A DNA stretch of 64,000 nucleotides from Vibrio sp. YMD68 (GTDB taxonomy: Bacteria > Pseudomonadota > Gammaproteobacteria > Enterobacterales > Vibrionaceae). Below, piece by piece: positions 10,800-20,771 of this stretch (position 1 is the stretch's first letter; each line of letters begins with the position of its first letter). The stretch is from positions 2,852,001-2,916,000 of the forward strand of contig NZ_CP124614.1 in the NCBI RefSeq assembly GCF_029958905.1, written 5' to 3'. A program made the translations under genes and the position numbers. The notes under the pieces are model-generated. The model had not been told where the DNA came from and ran no database searches. It saw only the letters and a program-made list of their open reading frames with translations.

Positions 10800-12530
10800 C
10801 TACATTAAAATCGCTTTATTGATGCCTGAAGAGTCGCCTTCACTCAAGTTCATCACTTCATCAATACTGACCACCCCTTGCAATGCCAGCTCCATCGCTG
10901 ACGCAAGTAGCGGTTTATAGTCCTTACAGTTTCTCGCCGCTTCCGCAAAACCAACCGCATCTTCCGAACGTAACGCATCCATCATCGATTGCTCTAGCTC
11001 TAGCATTTCAAAGACACCGATTCGGCCTCGATACCCTGTAAGGTTACAGTTCTGGCAACCGCTTCCTCGGGAAAAACTGGCATGTGCTTGGTTTGGAAAG
11101 CGCACGGCTAACCATTGCCTTCTCGATTCGTCCACCTCGTCTTCCACTTTACAATCGGTGCAAATTTTGCGAACCAATCGCTGAGCGACCACGGCTCTGA
11201 CGGCACTTGCCACAAGGTAGCCTGGTGCCCCCATGTCCATCATACGAAGTGCACTATCAACAGCGTCATTAGTATGTAAGGTGCTGAGGACTAAGTGGCC
11301 CGTTAACGCCGCTCTTAGCCCAATTTCCACCGTTTCTTGGTCACGCATCTCCCCCACCAGAATGATGTCCGGATCTTGACGTAAAAAGGTTCTTAATATT
11401 GTGGAGAAGTCTAAATTGATCTTTGGGTTCACTTGAACCTGATTGACTCTCGGTAAGCGGTATTCGACCGGATCTTCCGCGGTAATGATCTTTTTACCCG
11501 GTTGATTGAGCTCTGACAACGCGCCATACAAGGTGGTGGTTTTACCTGAGCCCGTTGGCCCTGTTACTAGGATCATGCCGTGAGGTCTTTTGAGTTGCTT
11601 ACGCAATTTTTCTAAAAGATCCGCCGGTAATCCTGATTCTTCGAGTTTTCTGACACCCGATGACTGATTCAAAAGACGCATCACCACCGACTCGCCATAT
11701 TGAACCGGCATGGTCGACATACGAATATCCACCGATTGTCCTTTGGTTCGGATATTAAAACGACCGTCTTGAGGTAAACGTTTTTCTGAAATGTCCAAAT
11801 TGGCCATGAGTTTTAATCGCAGCACCAATGCGGAAGCGATGTTAACTTCGTTTAGCAGCGTTTCATGCAAAATACCGTCGATACGTTGGCGCAAACGCAG
11901 CACATTCGAATCTGGCTCAATGTGAATATCAGACGCCCCCATTTGAATGGCATCTTCAAACAGAGAGTTAATCAACTTAACGACGGTGACTTCATCACTG
12001 TCACCGGCTTCATCAAGATTGTTAATATCAAAAGCATCGTTGACCTGATGTTCCGCCTGCAATTGCTCGGCGAATGATGCGATCTCTTTGGTGCGGCGGT
12101 AGTATCGGTCAAACCCTTCAACCAATTGACTTTCAGGCGCGATAACAAACTCTAAACTGAAATTAGAAAGCTGACCAAGTAGCGCTTCTTGAGCAAATAA
12201 ATCCGCGGGATCACTCATCGCAATCCGTACTGTGTCTCCACTACGAGAAATGACAAGAGCACGCAAACGACGTGCGTGAACTTCAGGAAGCAGTTGAACC
12301 GCATCAACGTCGACATTGGCTCGGCTCACATCAATTAACGGTAGGGCCAATTGTTGCGAGAGAAAAGTCAGCATCTGGTGTTCGGTTACGAAGCCAAGCT
12401 CAATAAGCATGGCGCCTAATTTACGACCTGTGCTTTTCTGGGCTGCGAGTGCTTGCTCAACCTGACTCTCAGTAATAATGCCTTCTTCAACCAGCAAATC
12501 ACCAAGACGTTTACGAAGTTTAATTTGCAC
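10800..12530 (-). CDS. mshE: MSHA pilus extension ATPase MshE
   Basis: A 576-aa GspE/PilB-type ATPase that drives MSHA pilus extension. The N-terminus carries the MshEN domain (RLGDLLVEEGIITESQ and following LxxxLxxQ-type motifs, residues 8-60), known in V. cholerae MshE to bind cyclic di-GMP. Walker A is GPTGSGKTTT, Walker B ILVGEMRD, and a zinc-type Cys set CTDC...CQNC lies near 470-500. The start is GTG at 12530 behind AGGAG and overlaps the mshN 3' end by 11 bp. Pilus extension here should therefore respond to c-di-GMP. Confidence 0.96.
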   Translation of the reverse strand: MQIKLRKRLGDLLVEEGIITESQVEQALAAQKSTGRKLGAMLIELGFVTEHQMLTFLSQQLALPLIDVSRANVDVDAVQLLPEVHARRLRALVISRSGDTVRIAMSDPADLFAQEALLGQLSNFSLEFVIAPESQLVEGFDRYYRRTKEIASFAEQLQAEHQVNDAFDINNLDEAGDSDEVTVVKLINSLFEDAIQMGASDIHIEPDSNVLRLRQRIDGILHETLLNEVNIASALVLRLKLMANLDISEKRLPQDGRFNIRTKGQSVDIRMSTMPVQYGESVVMRLLNQSSGVRKLEESGLPADLLEKLRKQLKRPHGMILVTGPTGSGKTTTLYGALSELNQPGKKIITAEDPVEYRLPRVNQVQVNPKINLDFSTILRTFLRQDPDIILVGEMRDQETVEIGLRAALTGHLVLSTLHTNDAVDSALRMMDMGAPGYLVASAVRAVVAQRLVRKICTDCKVEDEVDESRRQWLAVRFPNQAHASFSRGSGCQNCNLTGYRGRIGVFEMLELEQSMMDALRSEDAVGFAEAARNCKDYKPLLASAMELALQGVVSIDEVMNLSEGDSSGINKAILM

Positions 12531-13752
12531 TGCTGCTCTCCTTTATTGCATCAATCAATTTCAAACGCTCACGTACAAAGGTCTGAGACTGCTTTGAAAG
12601 ACCGACTTTCGTTAGTGCTTGCTGATACGCGGCTTTAGCCTCTGGCATATTTGAATTTCGGTCATGTTGAATCGCTAAGCCTAGCCACCAACGTGCGTTG
12701 GCACTGTCCGCAGCGACCAGTTGTTGATAGGTTTCCAATGCCACATCATCAAGGCTATTTTTTTGAGCTAACGCCGCCCTTAAAGACAAGTAATCCACAC
12801 TCGGAGAATGATTTAGGTGAAGAAGAGGAGTGAGTGCAGCTTCTGGTTGTTGTTCTTTAATCAACAGCTTGGCGAGGGCAATCCGCAAGGCTTCACTGTC
12901 GTTATCGATTTTGATGCCATCTTGCAATATTTCAAACGCTCTACGCGCATCCCCTTTACCATAATATAAGGCCGCCAGTTGTTGTCGGCTGTTTTCATCT
13001 TTAGGAGTGTAACGAAGTACGTCTTTGTAGCTGCTTAACGCTTCATCGATGTTGTTACTATCGATCGCTTTACGGGCTCTGATCTCTGCTTTCTCGGCTA
13101 ATTGAACCGGTGTCAGTTCGACTTGTTCAACAATAATACCACCTTGCTCAACAGGCTCTGGCTTGGTTGCCGCCTTCGAACTGACGCGAGAAGGGCTCGA
13201 TGTGTTGCTAGCCAGTAATATTGGCTTTTGAGGTGACGGCTTGCTGGCGACTGGCTTTGGGGCGATGGGGGCTTTAGAAACCGATACTTTAGAAACAGAC
13301 GTGTTAGAAACGGACGCTTTAGCAACCGACGCTTTAGCAACAGGGGCGTCAGACGTTGAATTTTTAGCCACGAGCGTTAAAGGCTGTTCGATCTTTGTTG
13401 TCGATTTTTCAACGACGGGAGCTTGATATATCGTTACCTGTGAAGCTGAGGTTTGCGTGGTCACTTCAGCGATACTCGGCACTGAGTTTGGTTCAAGAGC
13501 GCCATTGGATTCCACTGTAACCATGGTCGGTTCAGAGATCACCACTGAGTGATCTATAGAACGATCGATGGTTTCGGATTGATGCGATACCGCCCAGCCA
13601 CCAATGGCGAGACTGATTGAAAAGCCACCGATAACCCAAGGTAAAACAGGGCGAGTTTTTACCTTATTAATTTGAGCTTTTTCAATCTTAACCGATGCAC
13701 CCTGTTGTTCTTTATCAGCAAGTTCAGAAAGCGCTTGATTGATGGTACTCAT
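12520..13752 (-). CDS. mshN: MSHA biogenesis protein MshN (TPR protein)
   Basis: A protein of about 410 aa with one N-terminal membrane helix (near residues 40-55), a long low-complexity linker rich in Ala, Lys, Ser, Val and Pro, and C-terminal tetratricopeptide repeats (about 205-390). The linker contains a five-residue repeat (SVAKA/SVSNT/SVSKV) encoded by an imperfect 15-bp tandem repeat. The start MSTINQALSELADK overlaps the mshM stop as TAATG; the in-frame start six codons upstream is less likely. It probably links the inner-membrane machinery to the MshL secretin. Confidence 0.92.
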   Translation of the reverse strand: MSTINQALSELADKEQQGASVKIEKAQINKVKTRPVLPWVIGGFSISLAIGGWAVSHQSETIDRSIDHSVVISEPTMVTVESNGALEPNSVPSIAEVTTQTSASQVTIYQAPVVEKSTTKIEQPLTLVAKNSTSDAPVAKASVAKASVSNTSVSKVSVSKAPIAPKPVASKPSPQKPILLASNTSSPSRVSSKAATKPEPVEQGGIIVEQVELTPVQLAEKAEIRARKAIDSNNIDEALSSYKDVLRYTPKDENSRQQLAALYYGKGDARRAFEILQDGIKIDNDSEALRIALAKLLIKEQQPEAALTPLLHLNHSPSVDYLSLRAALAQKNSLDDVALETYQQLVAADSANARWWLGLAIQHDRNSNMPEAKAAYQQALTKVGLSKQSQTFVRERLKLIDAIKESSSAN

Positions 13753-14594
13753 TAGTGACTCCACCCCCATAAAATTGGGGCTTTAAATTTTGGTTTACAG
13801 CTATCAAACGTATCGTAAATAGCGCTATAAACATGGTGATTATTGACTTTTTCAGCCTTGTCGCCAAAAGCTAATATCAGAGTCTTATGGCATATCTGAT
13901 TGATCAGGCGAGGATTTCCATGGCTTGCCCGCCAAATCGCTTTCTTAATAGAAAGGCTAAATACCGCTTCACTGGCCGCGCTTCGGGTTAAACGAGTATC
14001 AATATAAGCCACACTTTCATCCACCGATAATGGGCGTAACTTCGCATTAAAGGTGATGCGTTGACGAAACTGCCTTAAATGATGCTGCTCGAGCCGTTCA
14101 TCCAATTCAGGTTGGCCAATAAGGACAATATTAAGCAGTTTTGCCTGCTCTGTTTCTAGGTTTCCAAACAGCCGCAACACCTCTAGGGCTTCATCAGATA
14201 AAGCCTGAGCTTCATCAACAATAACCACGGTTTGATTGCCCGATTTAGAAAGTTCGATCAACTTGGTTTGAATCTTATCAACCACTGACATTGAAGAATG
14301 AATCTCAAGCCCCAGCTCAGCGGCAACGGCCAACCTTAACTCCTCACCCGTTAATACAGGGTTAGGTAAGTAAACCAGCTCGACGTTATCTTTTAAGTGA
14401 TTGATCAGCATTCGGCATACCATGGTTTTACCCGACCCCACCTCGCCAGTTACCTTGATCACGCCTTCTCCCATGTCCAGAGCCGCTGTGACCATTTGAA
14501 TCGCTTCATAGTGTGGTTCTAACCCTAAAAACAAGCCCGTATTCGGGGTTAGATGAAACGGGTATTGGCTAAAACCAAAGTGGTCAAGATACAT
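13752..14594 (-). CDS. mshM: MSHA biogenesis ATPase MshM (ExeA-like AAA protein)
   Basis: A 280-aa ExeA/GspA-like AAA+ ATPase. It begins MYLDHFGFSQYPFHLTPNTGLFL, a family signature. Walker A is GEVGSGKT near residue 50 and Walker B VVIVDEAQAL near 125. ExeA-family ATPases help insert or multimerise secretins in the cell envelope, and the gene lies directly after the secretin mshL. The C-terminal stop overlaps the mshN start. Confidence 0.93.
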   Translation of the reverse strand: MYLDHFGFSQYPFHLTPNTGLFLGLEPHYEAIQMVTAALDMGEGVIKVTGEVGSGKTMVCRMLINHLKDNVELVYLPNPVLTGEELRLAVAAELGLEIHSSMSVVDKIQTKLIELSKSGNQTVVIVDEAQALSDEALEVLRLFGNLETEQAKLLNIVLIGQPELDERLEQHHLRQFRQRITFNAKLRPLSVDESVAYIDTRLTRSAASEAVFSLSIKKAIWRASHGNPRLINQICHKTLILAFGDKAEKVNNHHVYSAIYDTFDSCKPKFKAPILWGWSH

Positions 14595-14613
14595 GCTTTA
14601 CCCTGAGAATCGG

Positions 14614-16239
14614 TTATTCGGAATCTGGAAACCATTCTTGCAAAATATCACGTGAGCGTTCGAGTTCTTTCTGCCACGTGTTTACACCAACAACCGTTGG
14701 GCGCAATAAAATCACCAATTCTGTTTTTTGTGTCAGTTCAGACGTATTTCTAAATAAGTGTCCAAGCGCAGGAATATCACCAAAGAATGGCACCTTAGAG
14801 ACTTGTTCAAAGGTATTGGATTTCATTAATCCACCAATGACGACAACATCCCCATCTCGTGCTCTGATAATGGAATCGGATTCACGAATAGAACTTTGAG
14901 CCAATGGAAGGCTGATCGTTTTGCCACCATAACCAATTTCTTTGACTTGTTCTTTCACATCAATAACCGCTGGGTGAACATGCAGTAACACATTTCCTTC
15001 GTCATCAATTTGAGGTGTCACGTCTAGAGAAATACCGGAGAAGAAAGGCGTAAGTTCAACTTCTGGTGAAGCCTCGGAATTATCGCCACTGCCCACCACA
15101 CTGGAAAAGTCGGTCACGTAGTATTCGTCAGTACCCACTTTGATGACCGCTTTTTGATTGTTTGCGGCCGTGACTCGAGGGCTTGAGAGAACATTCAAGT
15201 CACCTTGCGTATCCATAAAGCTCAAGACCGCTTCAAAGCTACCATCGGAAACGGTGATATTGGTTTGACCGCCCAGTAAGCTGCCAATAGAATCTAGCCC
15301 CGGAAGCGCTGCGGCCCCTAATCGATCAATAACAACCTTGCTGTCGCCAATTGAAATGTTTGACCAATTGATCCCTTGTTGATAGCCATCGTTCAACGTG
15401 ACTTCTAAAATTTTCGCTTCCAAAATAACCTGACGTTGCAGCCTCTCTTGGGAAACGTTTAAGAAGTGCCTAACTTCACGTATGGCATCTGGGTATGCTC
15501 GCACCGTAATTACACTCGCTTGCGGTGTGGCGACCACACTCTGACCATCACCACTGCCAATAAGCTGTGAAACAGCACTCACTAGCTGCGGCCAAAAATC
15601 ACTCTCACTGATGGTTTCAATTTCCGTTCCTCCAATGGCGCTCGTTGATGACGAACTCGAAGAATTTGAAGAGGAATTATTTGATGACGAAGAGTTATTC
15701 GATGACGACGACCCCGTGTCAGAATTGGTGATCGTTCCGGTCGTAATCGAAGTGAGTGATCGCCCTTTTCGTTGCATCTGTAAATAATCGACTGGAATCG
15801 TGACGGTGCGCATTCCCGATGGATACACTTGTATCACTTTGCCTTTACGCTCAACTTCATAGCCATACATATCACGAACCACAGACAACACCTCATCTAA
15901 AGTGACATCGGCTAAATTAACGGTGATATTCCCTTCTACTGCAGGGTGTATCGCTGCGCTGTAGTCGGTTCCTTTGACTAAACTAGCAAAAAAGGTACTG
16001 GCCTCAACGCCGTCCGCTCGAACTCTAAAACGCTTGACGTTCTGCGCTGAGGATAGGTTTACTCCATCAATATTCGGCATCAAATCTTGCTGCACGGAAG
16101 CAGGAAGATCATTGAGCCCCAAACTGTTGGATTCATTGATGGCTTCGTTGATGGCGGCTTTGGCTTCTACTGGATCTCGGTGGCCCATTGAGCATCCGGC
16201 TAAAGATACGATAGCGATAGCAAGTACGATTTTACGCAT
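14614..16239 (-). CDS. mshL: MSHA outer-membrane secretin MshL
   Basis: A 541-aa secretin forming the outer-membrane pore for the pilus. The N-terminal lipoprotein signal MRKIVLAIAIVSLAGC ends in a lipobox with Cys at residue 16. An N-domain (STN-like, about 65-125) is followed by a long Ser/Asn tract near residues 170-200. The C-terminal secretin domain ends with VPFFGDIP-LGHLF and TELVILLRP motifs. The Ser/Asn tract is a typical flexible spacer of this family but is unusually homopolymeric here. Confidence 0.96.
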   Translation of the reverse strand: MRKIVLAIAIVSLAGCSMGHRDPVEAKAAINEAINESNSLGLNDLPASVQQDLMPNIDGVNLSSAQNVKRFRVRADGVEASTFFASLVKGTDYSAAIHPAVEGNITVNLADVTLDEVLSVVRDMYGYEVERKGKVIQVYPSGMRTVTIPVDYLQMQRKGRSLTSITTGTITNSDTGSSSSNNSSSSNNSSSNSSSSSSTSAIGGTEIETISESDFWPQLVSAVSQLIGSGDGQSVVATPQASVITVRAYPDAIREVRHFLNVSQERLQRQVILEAKILEVTLNDGYQQGINWSNISIGDSKVVIDRLGAAALPGLDSIGSLLGGQTNITVSDGSFEAVLSFMDTQGDLNVLSSPRVTAANNQKAVIKVGTDEYYVTDFSSVVGSGDNSEASPEVELTPFFSGISLDVTPQIDDEGNVLLHVHPAVIDVKEQVKEIGYGGKTISLPLAQSSIRESDSIIRARDGDVVVIGGLMKSNTFEQVSKVPFFGDIPALGHLFRNTSELTQKTELVILLRPTVVGVNTWQKELERSRDILQEWFPDSE

Positions 16240-16254
16240 AGAATTATTATTACC

Positions 16255-16662
16255 TTAATTCTTAATATCTAACGAAAAAAGCTCTAATGTCCAAAGCTTA
16301 CTTCCACGTACCAAAGTCACTTTTTCATCAGTTATCTGACGGACTTGGTATCCATTTAATTTATCTCCGGTCTCGACAACACTGTTGTTAAGAACGGCAT
16401 TACATCGATTAACATGATCACATGCGATACTTTTGAGTCTCGGCAATCGATAAACAACGGGTTTTTTCACTGTCGACGTAGAGGGATCTTTTTTCTGCCA
16501 CCCTAACGGCGCCGTTGGATCTTGACCTGTTTTTTGGCTCGGCAGCGCATTGACTGACGCATTGACGGAAAAGCCCAATACAGCGAGACTCAGTAACGCG
16601 ATCCTCAATGGCATTTTCAATCCCATCTTTAGTCGCGTCTGTAATAGCATCTGTAATCGCAT
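16255..16662 (-). CDS. mshK: MSHA biogenesis protein MshK
   Basis: A 135-aa protein with an N-terminal signal sequence (MPLRIALLSLAVLGFSVNAS, beginning at an internal Met near residue 17) and a short periplasmic domain with a Cys pair (IACDHVNRCNAV). It is assigned by position between mshJ and mshL and by its resemblance in layout to PilP-type pilotins or secretin dynamics proteins. The first Met at 16662 gives a long Met-rich N-terminus (MRLQMLLQTRLKMGLKM), so the true start may be the later Met. Confidence 0.82.
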   Translation of the reverse strand: MRLQMLLQTRLKMGLKMPLRIALLSLAVLGFSVNASVNALPSQKTGQDPTAPLGWQKKDPSTSTVKKPVVYRLPRLKSIACDHVNRCNAVLNNSVVETGDKLNGYQVRQITDEKVTLVRGSKLWTLELFSLDIKN

Positions 16663-16668
16663 TATTGG

Positions 16669-17313
16669 CTAGCCCCCTATAAACTCTTTACGAGCCCCTA
16701 AAGTGTAGACTTCCAAAATCAGTCGTGCTTCTGGGTACTCTTCAACTTGATATTGAAAACTGCGCCAATAATAGTTGGCAGGCATCGCCTCAAGCGTTTG
16801 TAAATAGGTGAGGATATCAAAAAATCGACCTGTCATTTCAATTCGAACCGGATGCAGATAGTAAGTGCTGTCTTGATCCTGTCCTTTTGTAATGGACTCT
16901 GCGCCTAGCGTTTCCAATGACACCAGGTGAAGCTGCTTACTTTCAGACAAAACACCTTCCAAGAGCAGCGTCATTTGAGAAGGTGAAATCAAGGTATCAA
17001 TCACATCGGCTAACTCTTGCGATAAAGATTGACTCTGTTTCTGGAGTTTATTCAGCTCAATATCGATCTCTTGGTCTGGGTCTTTTTTCAGCTTCGCAGT
17101 CAAGACTAGGATCTCGCCCTGTAACCTCTGAATCTCAGATTTGGTTGCTACGTTTTGACGCGACAATTCATTATCCGTTTTCATTGCAGGTTCAAAGACA
17201 AACGTAAACATGACCAAGGCAGTGACGGCAAACCCACCGAGTGTAATGAGCCACTTTTCTCTTTGGGAAAGATCCGAAAATTTGGCTTCTATTTTTTCTA
17301 ATGCGTGTTTCAT
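16669..17313 (-). CDS. mshJ: MSHA biogenesis protein MshJ (PilO-like)
   Basis: A 214-aa protein with a cytoplasmic N-terminus, one transmembrane helix (LITLGGFAVTALVMFTFVF), a coiled coil (residues 50-100) and a small periplasmic domain, which is the PilO/GspM plan. It overlaps mshI by one base (TAATG). It should form the inner-membrane alignment complex with MshI and MshK. Confidence 0.9.
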   Translation of the reverse strand: MKHALEKIEAKFSDLSQREKWLITLGGFAVTALVMFTFVFEPAMKTDNELSRQNVATKSEIQRLQGEILVLTAKLKKDPDQEIDIELNKLQKQSQSLSQELADVIDTLISPSQMTLLLEGVLSESKQLHLVSLETLGAESITKGQDQDSTYYLHPVRIEMTGRFFDILTYLQTLEAMPANYYWRSFQYQVEEYPEARLILEVYTLGARKEFIGG

Positions 17314-18749
17314 TATTTTACATCCTCCTGCGTTCGCAATTCGAATGTAATGACATCTTGTTCATTTCTGCCTATTTTCAACTTTTCAAACGAGCGCCCT
17401 ACCAAGTTCAGCTCTTCTCTAAACTGCTGAACCCAGTTTGGCACCGTTTCAGCGTTTTTAGCTAAGCCTTGTAAATTCAATCGTTGATTATCGATACGAA
17501 TACTCTCCAAAGAGATATCATTCCTTCCAATATTCGCTAAAGAACCCATGACGCCTGCGAAACCTTGACGCTGAGACTGATTGTAATCACCAATCGCACT
17601 CAATGAACGGTTATGCGATTGAATTTGATCTTTTAACCTGGCAACGGCGGCCACTTTGCCTGGCGACGGTTTGTGCTGCTCTAACTGCTCTCTAAGCTTT
17701 TGGGCTTGCTGGGCCAGTTGTGTCGATTGCTGCTGCTGGAGCTTTAATTGTGCTTTTAGCTGCATTGAACTGTAATGGTAATACCCACTGCATGCCAATA
17801 GCAGTGCGGCAGTCAAAACCCAAGAGGTCGCGGCGTTTTGAAAGGTAAAATACTGTTTTTGAGGGCGTAAATGATCGGGGTACAGATTAATGTAATCGCC
17901 CGCCAAATGTGTTGCTGTAATAGCGAGAAGCTCTCCAGACTCAATGGGATCCGGTGATATCGACCTAACTTTAACGTTTAACCGTTCATCTAATGCTTCG
18001 GCTAACTCTTGCTGTTCTTCTTCATCACAACTGGTGAAAAGCGTATGTAACGGCACACCTTTAAGCTGAGACGATAGGTAATCAATCGAACGCTGCAATT
18101 CCAAAGCCATGCCATCGAGCTGAAAATCGGAGCTTGCTGTGCCTGTTAATGGTGAAACGACATTACGGATAGTGCGTTGAAAAACACATTTTCCTTCGTG
18201 AAAAGCACAGATTTTATAACTGCCCTTTACACTGCGCTGCAACAATAAATAACTGCTTAATTCAGACGAAGCAATACCCCACACATCGTCTTCTGTCAGT
18301 ACTTCACCTAACGAGCATTTCAGTTCAGCTAAAAGATGAGTCAGCTCAGTAATAAGCGATTTTTTGATCACATAAGCTTGAGTTTTATTACCACTGGGCA
18401 AAGTAAAGGCATCAGCGACAATGTCCGTTACTTTCTCTGTGACGAGGTCTTTTAGCAAAAATGGCAGAGCAATAGACAGCTCTTCTTGAGGCACATTAGG
18501 GGTATCTATTTGAAATGTTTGATACAGATTTGAGTTCAGAACCACACTGACCGTGACACTCTCAACAGAGTGCGCTTTTAAATGTGTTGCGAGGGCCTTT
18601 GGCCAATGTGGATTATCAAGCTCTATTTTCGGTAATGTGAACGCTGAGTGCCTTGAAAAATAGATAGCGTTCGGCTCCACTATCGCCAATAAGTTGGAGT
18701 GCTGCTTTTTTGTTGGGCTTAATTTATCTATGAAGGATTTAATGTTCAT
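17313..18749 (-). CDS. mshI: MSHA biogenesis protein MshI (PilM/PilN-like)
   Basis: A 478-aa protein. The N-terminal half (1-270) resembles an actin-like PilM/GspL cytoplasmic domain. A transmembrane helix near residues 315-332 and a Gln-rich coiled coil (335-365) precede a PilN-like periplasmic domain. It therefore appears to combine PilM and PilN roles in one protein. It is the first gene of the main msh operon, 22 bp downstream of csrD. Confidence 0.9.
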   Translation of the reverse strand: MNIKSFIDKLSPTKKQHSNLLAIVEPNAIYFSRHSAFTLPKIELDNPHWPKALATHLKAHSVESVTVSVVLNSNLYQTFQIDTPNVPQEELSIALPFLLKDLVTEKVTDIVADAFTLPSGNKTQAYVIKKSLITELTHLLAELKCSLGEVLTEDDVWGIASSELSSYLLLQRSVKGSYKICAFHEGKCVFQRTIRNVVSPLTGTASSDFQLDGMALELQRSIDYLSSQLKGVPLHTLFTSCDEEEQQELAEALDERLNVKVRSISPDPIESGELLAITATHLAGDYINLYPDHLRPQKQYFTFQNAATSWVLTAALLLACSGYYHYSSMQLKAQLKLQQQQSTQLAQQAQKLREQLEQHKPSPGKVAAVARLKDQIQSHNRSLSAIGDYNQSQRQGFAGVMGSLANIGRNDISLESIRIDNQRLNLQGLAKNAETVPNWVQQFREELNLVGRSFEKLKIGRNEQDVITFELRTQEDVK

Positions 18750-18770
18750 CCACTGATCACTTTCGTTAGA

Positions 18771-20771
18771 TTATCGCCATCGGTTTCGTCGACCCGGCTT
18801 TATTTTATTTGAAACATTAGTATGGGCTTTGTTATTTATTCTAGCCCATACTTCTAATTCTGTATCGAACAGTCGCCCTTGAACGCCATGTACACCTAAA
18901 TCTATCAGCGTTTTATGCTCTGCTTTCGTTTCGACACCCACTGCAATGACCTGAGTTTTTCCGCCACTGCATGCACCGATGATGCTTCTTACAAAGAGTT
19001 GGTTCTCATCTCTTTGGTCAATTCGTTTAATCAAACTTCGATGCAACTTAAGGTAATCGACCTTTAAGTCTTTTAAATAATGGGTACTAACTATCGTTCG
19101 TCCCGCTTGACCAACAATAACCTGACAACCTAATCCTGAAAGCATCCGTATGACGGGTCTCATATAATCCAGGTGCTTAATCAAACGCCCTTCCGAAAAT
19201 TCAAAACTCAATTTTGAGCGAGTTTGAGACGTCAGTTGCAACAGTTCATTTCGCAGCCATTTAAAGTGTTCTTTATCTGCAAATGGGCTGACATGCAGGT
19301 TTACAGAATAACATAGGTTTAACTGAGATTCTTTCATACATGTTATTGTTTTTCTGAGTATTGCGCGGTCCATCTTAAGCTCATAACCTACCTGCTCAAT
19401 GGCCGCATTGAATCTTGAAGCCTTAAGTGTGCCTTTCTCTGGATCATCTATCCGCGCAAACAACTCATGATGAATCAACTTGAGATCGCTCGTTGCCGAA
19501 TGCAAATAGCAAGGCTGACCGAATACTCGTATATTTTCTGGCGTTAACGTCTGATCAAAAAGCGTACGCCAGCGAACGCTACCACGATCTTCTTGATCCA
19601 CGGTTGCTTTATTAAATCGGCTCCAGGTATTGATCTGCTGTAACTGGGCACTCTTCAGCGCAATTTCAGCCTCATCCATGATCTTGCCCTGGCGATCTCC
19701 CTGGTTAAAATTGGTGACCCCCATATGGCACCAATTATCTTTATCAACTGGCGATGGTGGAGAGATTTTAGCCAGCTGCTTCATGCACGCGTTAACAAGA
19801 TGTGTCACTTCTTTTGTCCCCTGGTATGGAACAAATATCGCAAAATCAGAGCTATAATATCGAGATAACAGCACATCAGGGTAACGTTGTATCACTCCAC
19901 TAATAGCTTCTGCCAATTCAACAATGAAGTCGTCACTGGCACTTTTACCATTCAGTTCTTTGACATCTTCCCAGTCATCCACTCTAAGCAAAATGACAGC
20001 ACCATGAGAGCCACTTTCATGCAAAACTGACTCAAGTTTACTGTCGAATAACACGCGGTTTGCTGTTCCAGTCAGTTGATCTAAGAAGGTTTGCGTTCGG
20101 ATAAAGGTATCAAATCGGCTTCTCTCTTGGCGGGCATCTTGTAACTCTTCAATCAAACAATCCAATGCCTCACTTGCTGTATACGGCCATTCCCTGAGAT
20201 CCCCTTTTGAAAACTGCTCTACGCGCCCCGCTAAGATCATTCGCCCACGCTCCTCTAACAGCTCCGATCCCAATAGCTGTTCTTTGAGCCATTTAACGCC
20301 TCTCACTAGGCAAAATATGATCAAGCTAACGGCGAGAGTGATCGTCCATAAGGCACCAAAAGAGTCGGTAGAACCTAGATACGGTGGAACGGCCTTGAAG
20401 GTCACTTGATAGCCGCTGTTTCTTTCCAATCGATAAGTTTTGTTGTACAAGCGAGAAGGATCGACCCGAGAATCGGTATCGTTAAACTGATATACGACCC
20501 CTGCCTGTGAAGATAACTGCATTTCAACAATGCGTGATGCTTGCAGCATTTTGGGCATCCAGCGCTGCATTGATTGCGCCGATTCAGGATCTTCCATTTC
20601 TCTATCAACAACGACAACAATGCCATCCAAATAATGATTGAGATATTCTTGGCCAATTTTTTTGAATGTCAGTGTGCCACCGACAAATAAAATAAAGGTC
20701 GCGCTGATCACAATGATGGTAACAAAAGCCACCAGCCTTGTACTGAGCTTTAAGGTCGGAGTAAACCTCAT
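18771..20771 (-). CDS. csrD: CsrD/MshH: membrane protein with degenerate GGDEF and EAL domains
   Basis: A 666-aa homologue of E. coli CsrD, called MshH in vibrios. It has two membrane helices (about 14-34 and 133-153), a HAMP-like region, a GGDEF domain (about 225-370) and an EAL domain (405-640). The GGDEF signature position reads YYSSDF and the EAL position HHELFARI, so c-di-GMP catalysis is unlikely. CsrD proteins instead promote RNase E decay of the CsrB/CsrC small RNAs. It sits 22 bp upstream of mshI and may be co-transcribed with the pilus genes, although its role is global carbon-storage regulation. Confidence 0.92.
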   Translation of the reverse strand: MRFTPTLKLSTRLVAFVTIIVISATFILFVGGTLTFKKIGQEYLNHYLDGIVVVVDREMEDPESAQSMQRWMPKMLQASRIVEMQLSSQAGVVYQFNDTDSRVDPSRLYNKTYRLERNSGYQVTFKAVPPYLGSTDSFGALWTITLAVSLIIFCLVRGVKWLKEQLLGSELLEERGRMILAGRVEQFSKGDLREWPYTASEALDCLIEELQDARQERSRFDTFIRTQTFLDQLTGTANRVLFDSKLESVLHESGSHGAVILLRVDDWEDVKELNGKSASDDFIVELAEAISGVIQRYPDVLLSRYYSSDFAIFVPYQGTKEVTHLVNACMKQLAKISPPSPVDKDNWCHMGVTNFNQGDRQGKIMDEAEIALKSAQLQQINTWSRFNKATVDQEDRGSVRWRTLFDQTLTPENIRVFGQPCYLHSATSDLKLIHHELFARIDDPEKGTLKASRFNAAIEQVGYELKMDRAILRKTITCMKESQLNLCYSVNLHVSPFADKEHFKWLRNELLQLTSQTRSKLSFEFSEGRLIKHLDYMRPVIRMLSGLGCQVIVGQAGRTIVSTHYLKDLKVDYLKLHRSLIKRIDQRDENQLFVRSIIGACSGGKTQVIAVGVETKAEHKTLIDLGVHGVQGRLFDTELEVWARINNKAHTNVSNKIKPGRRNRWR

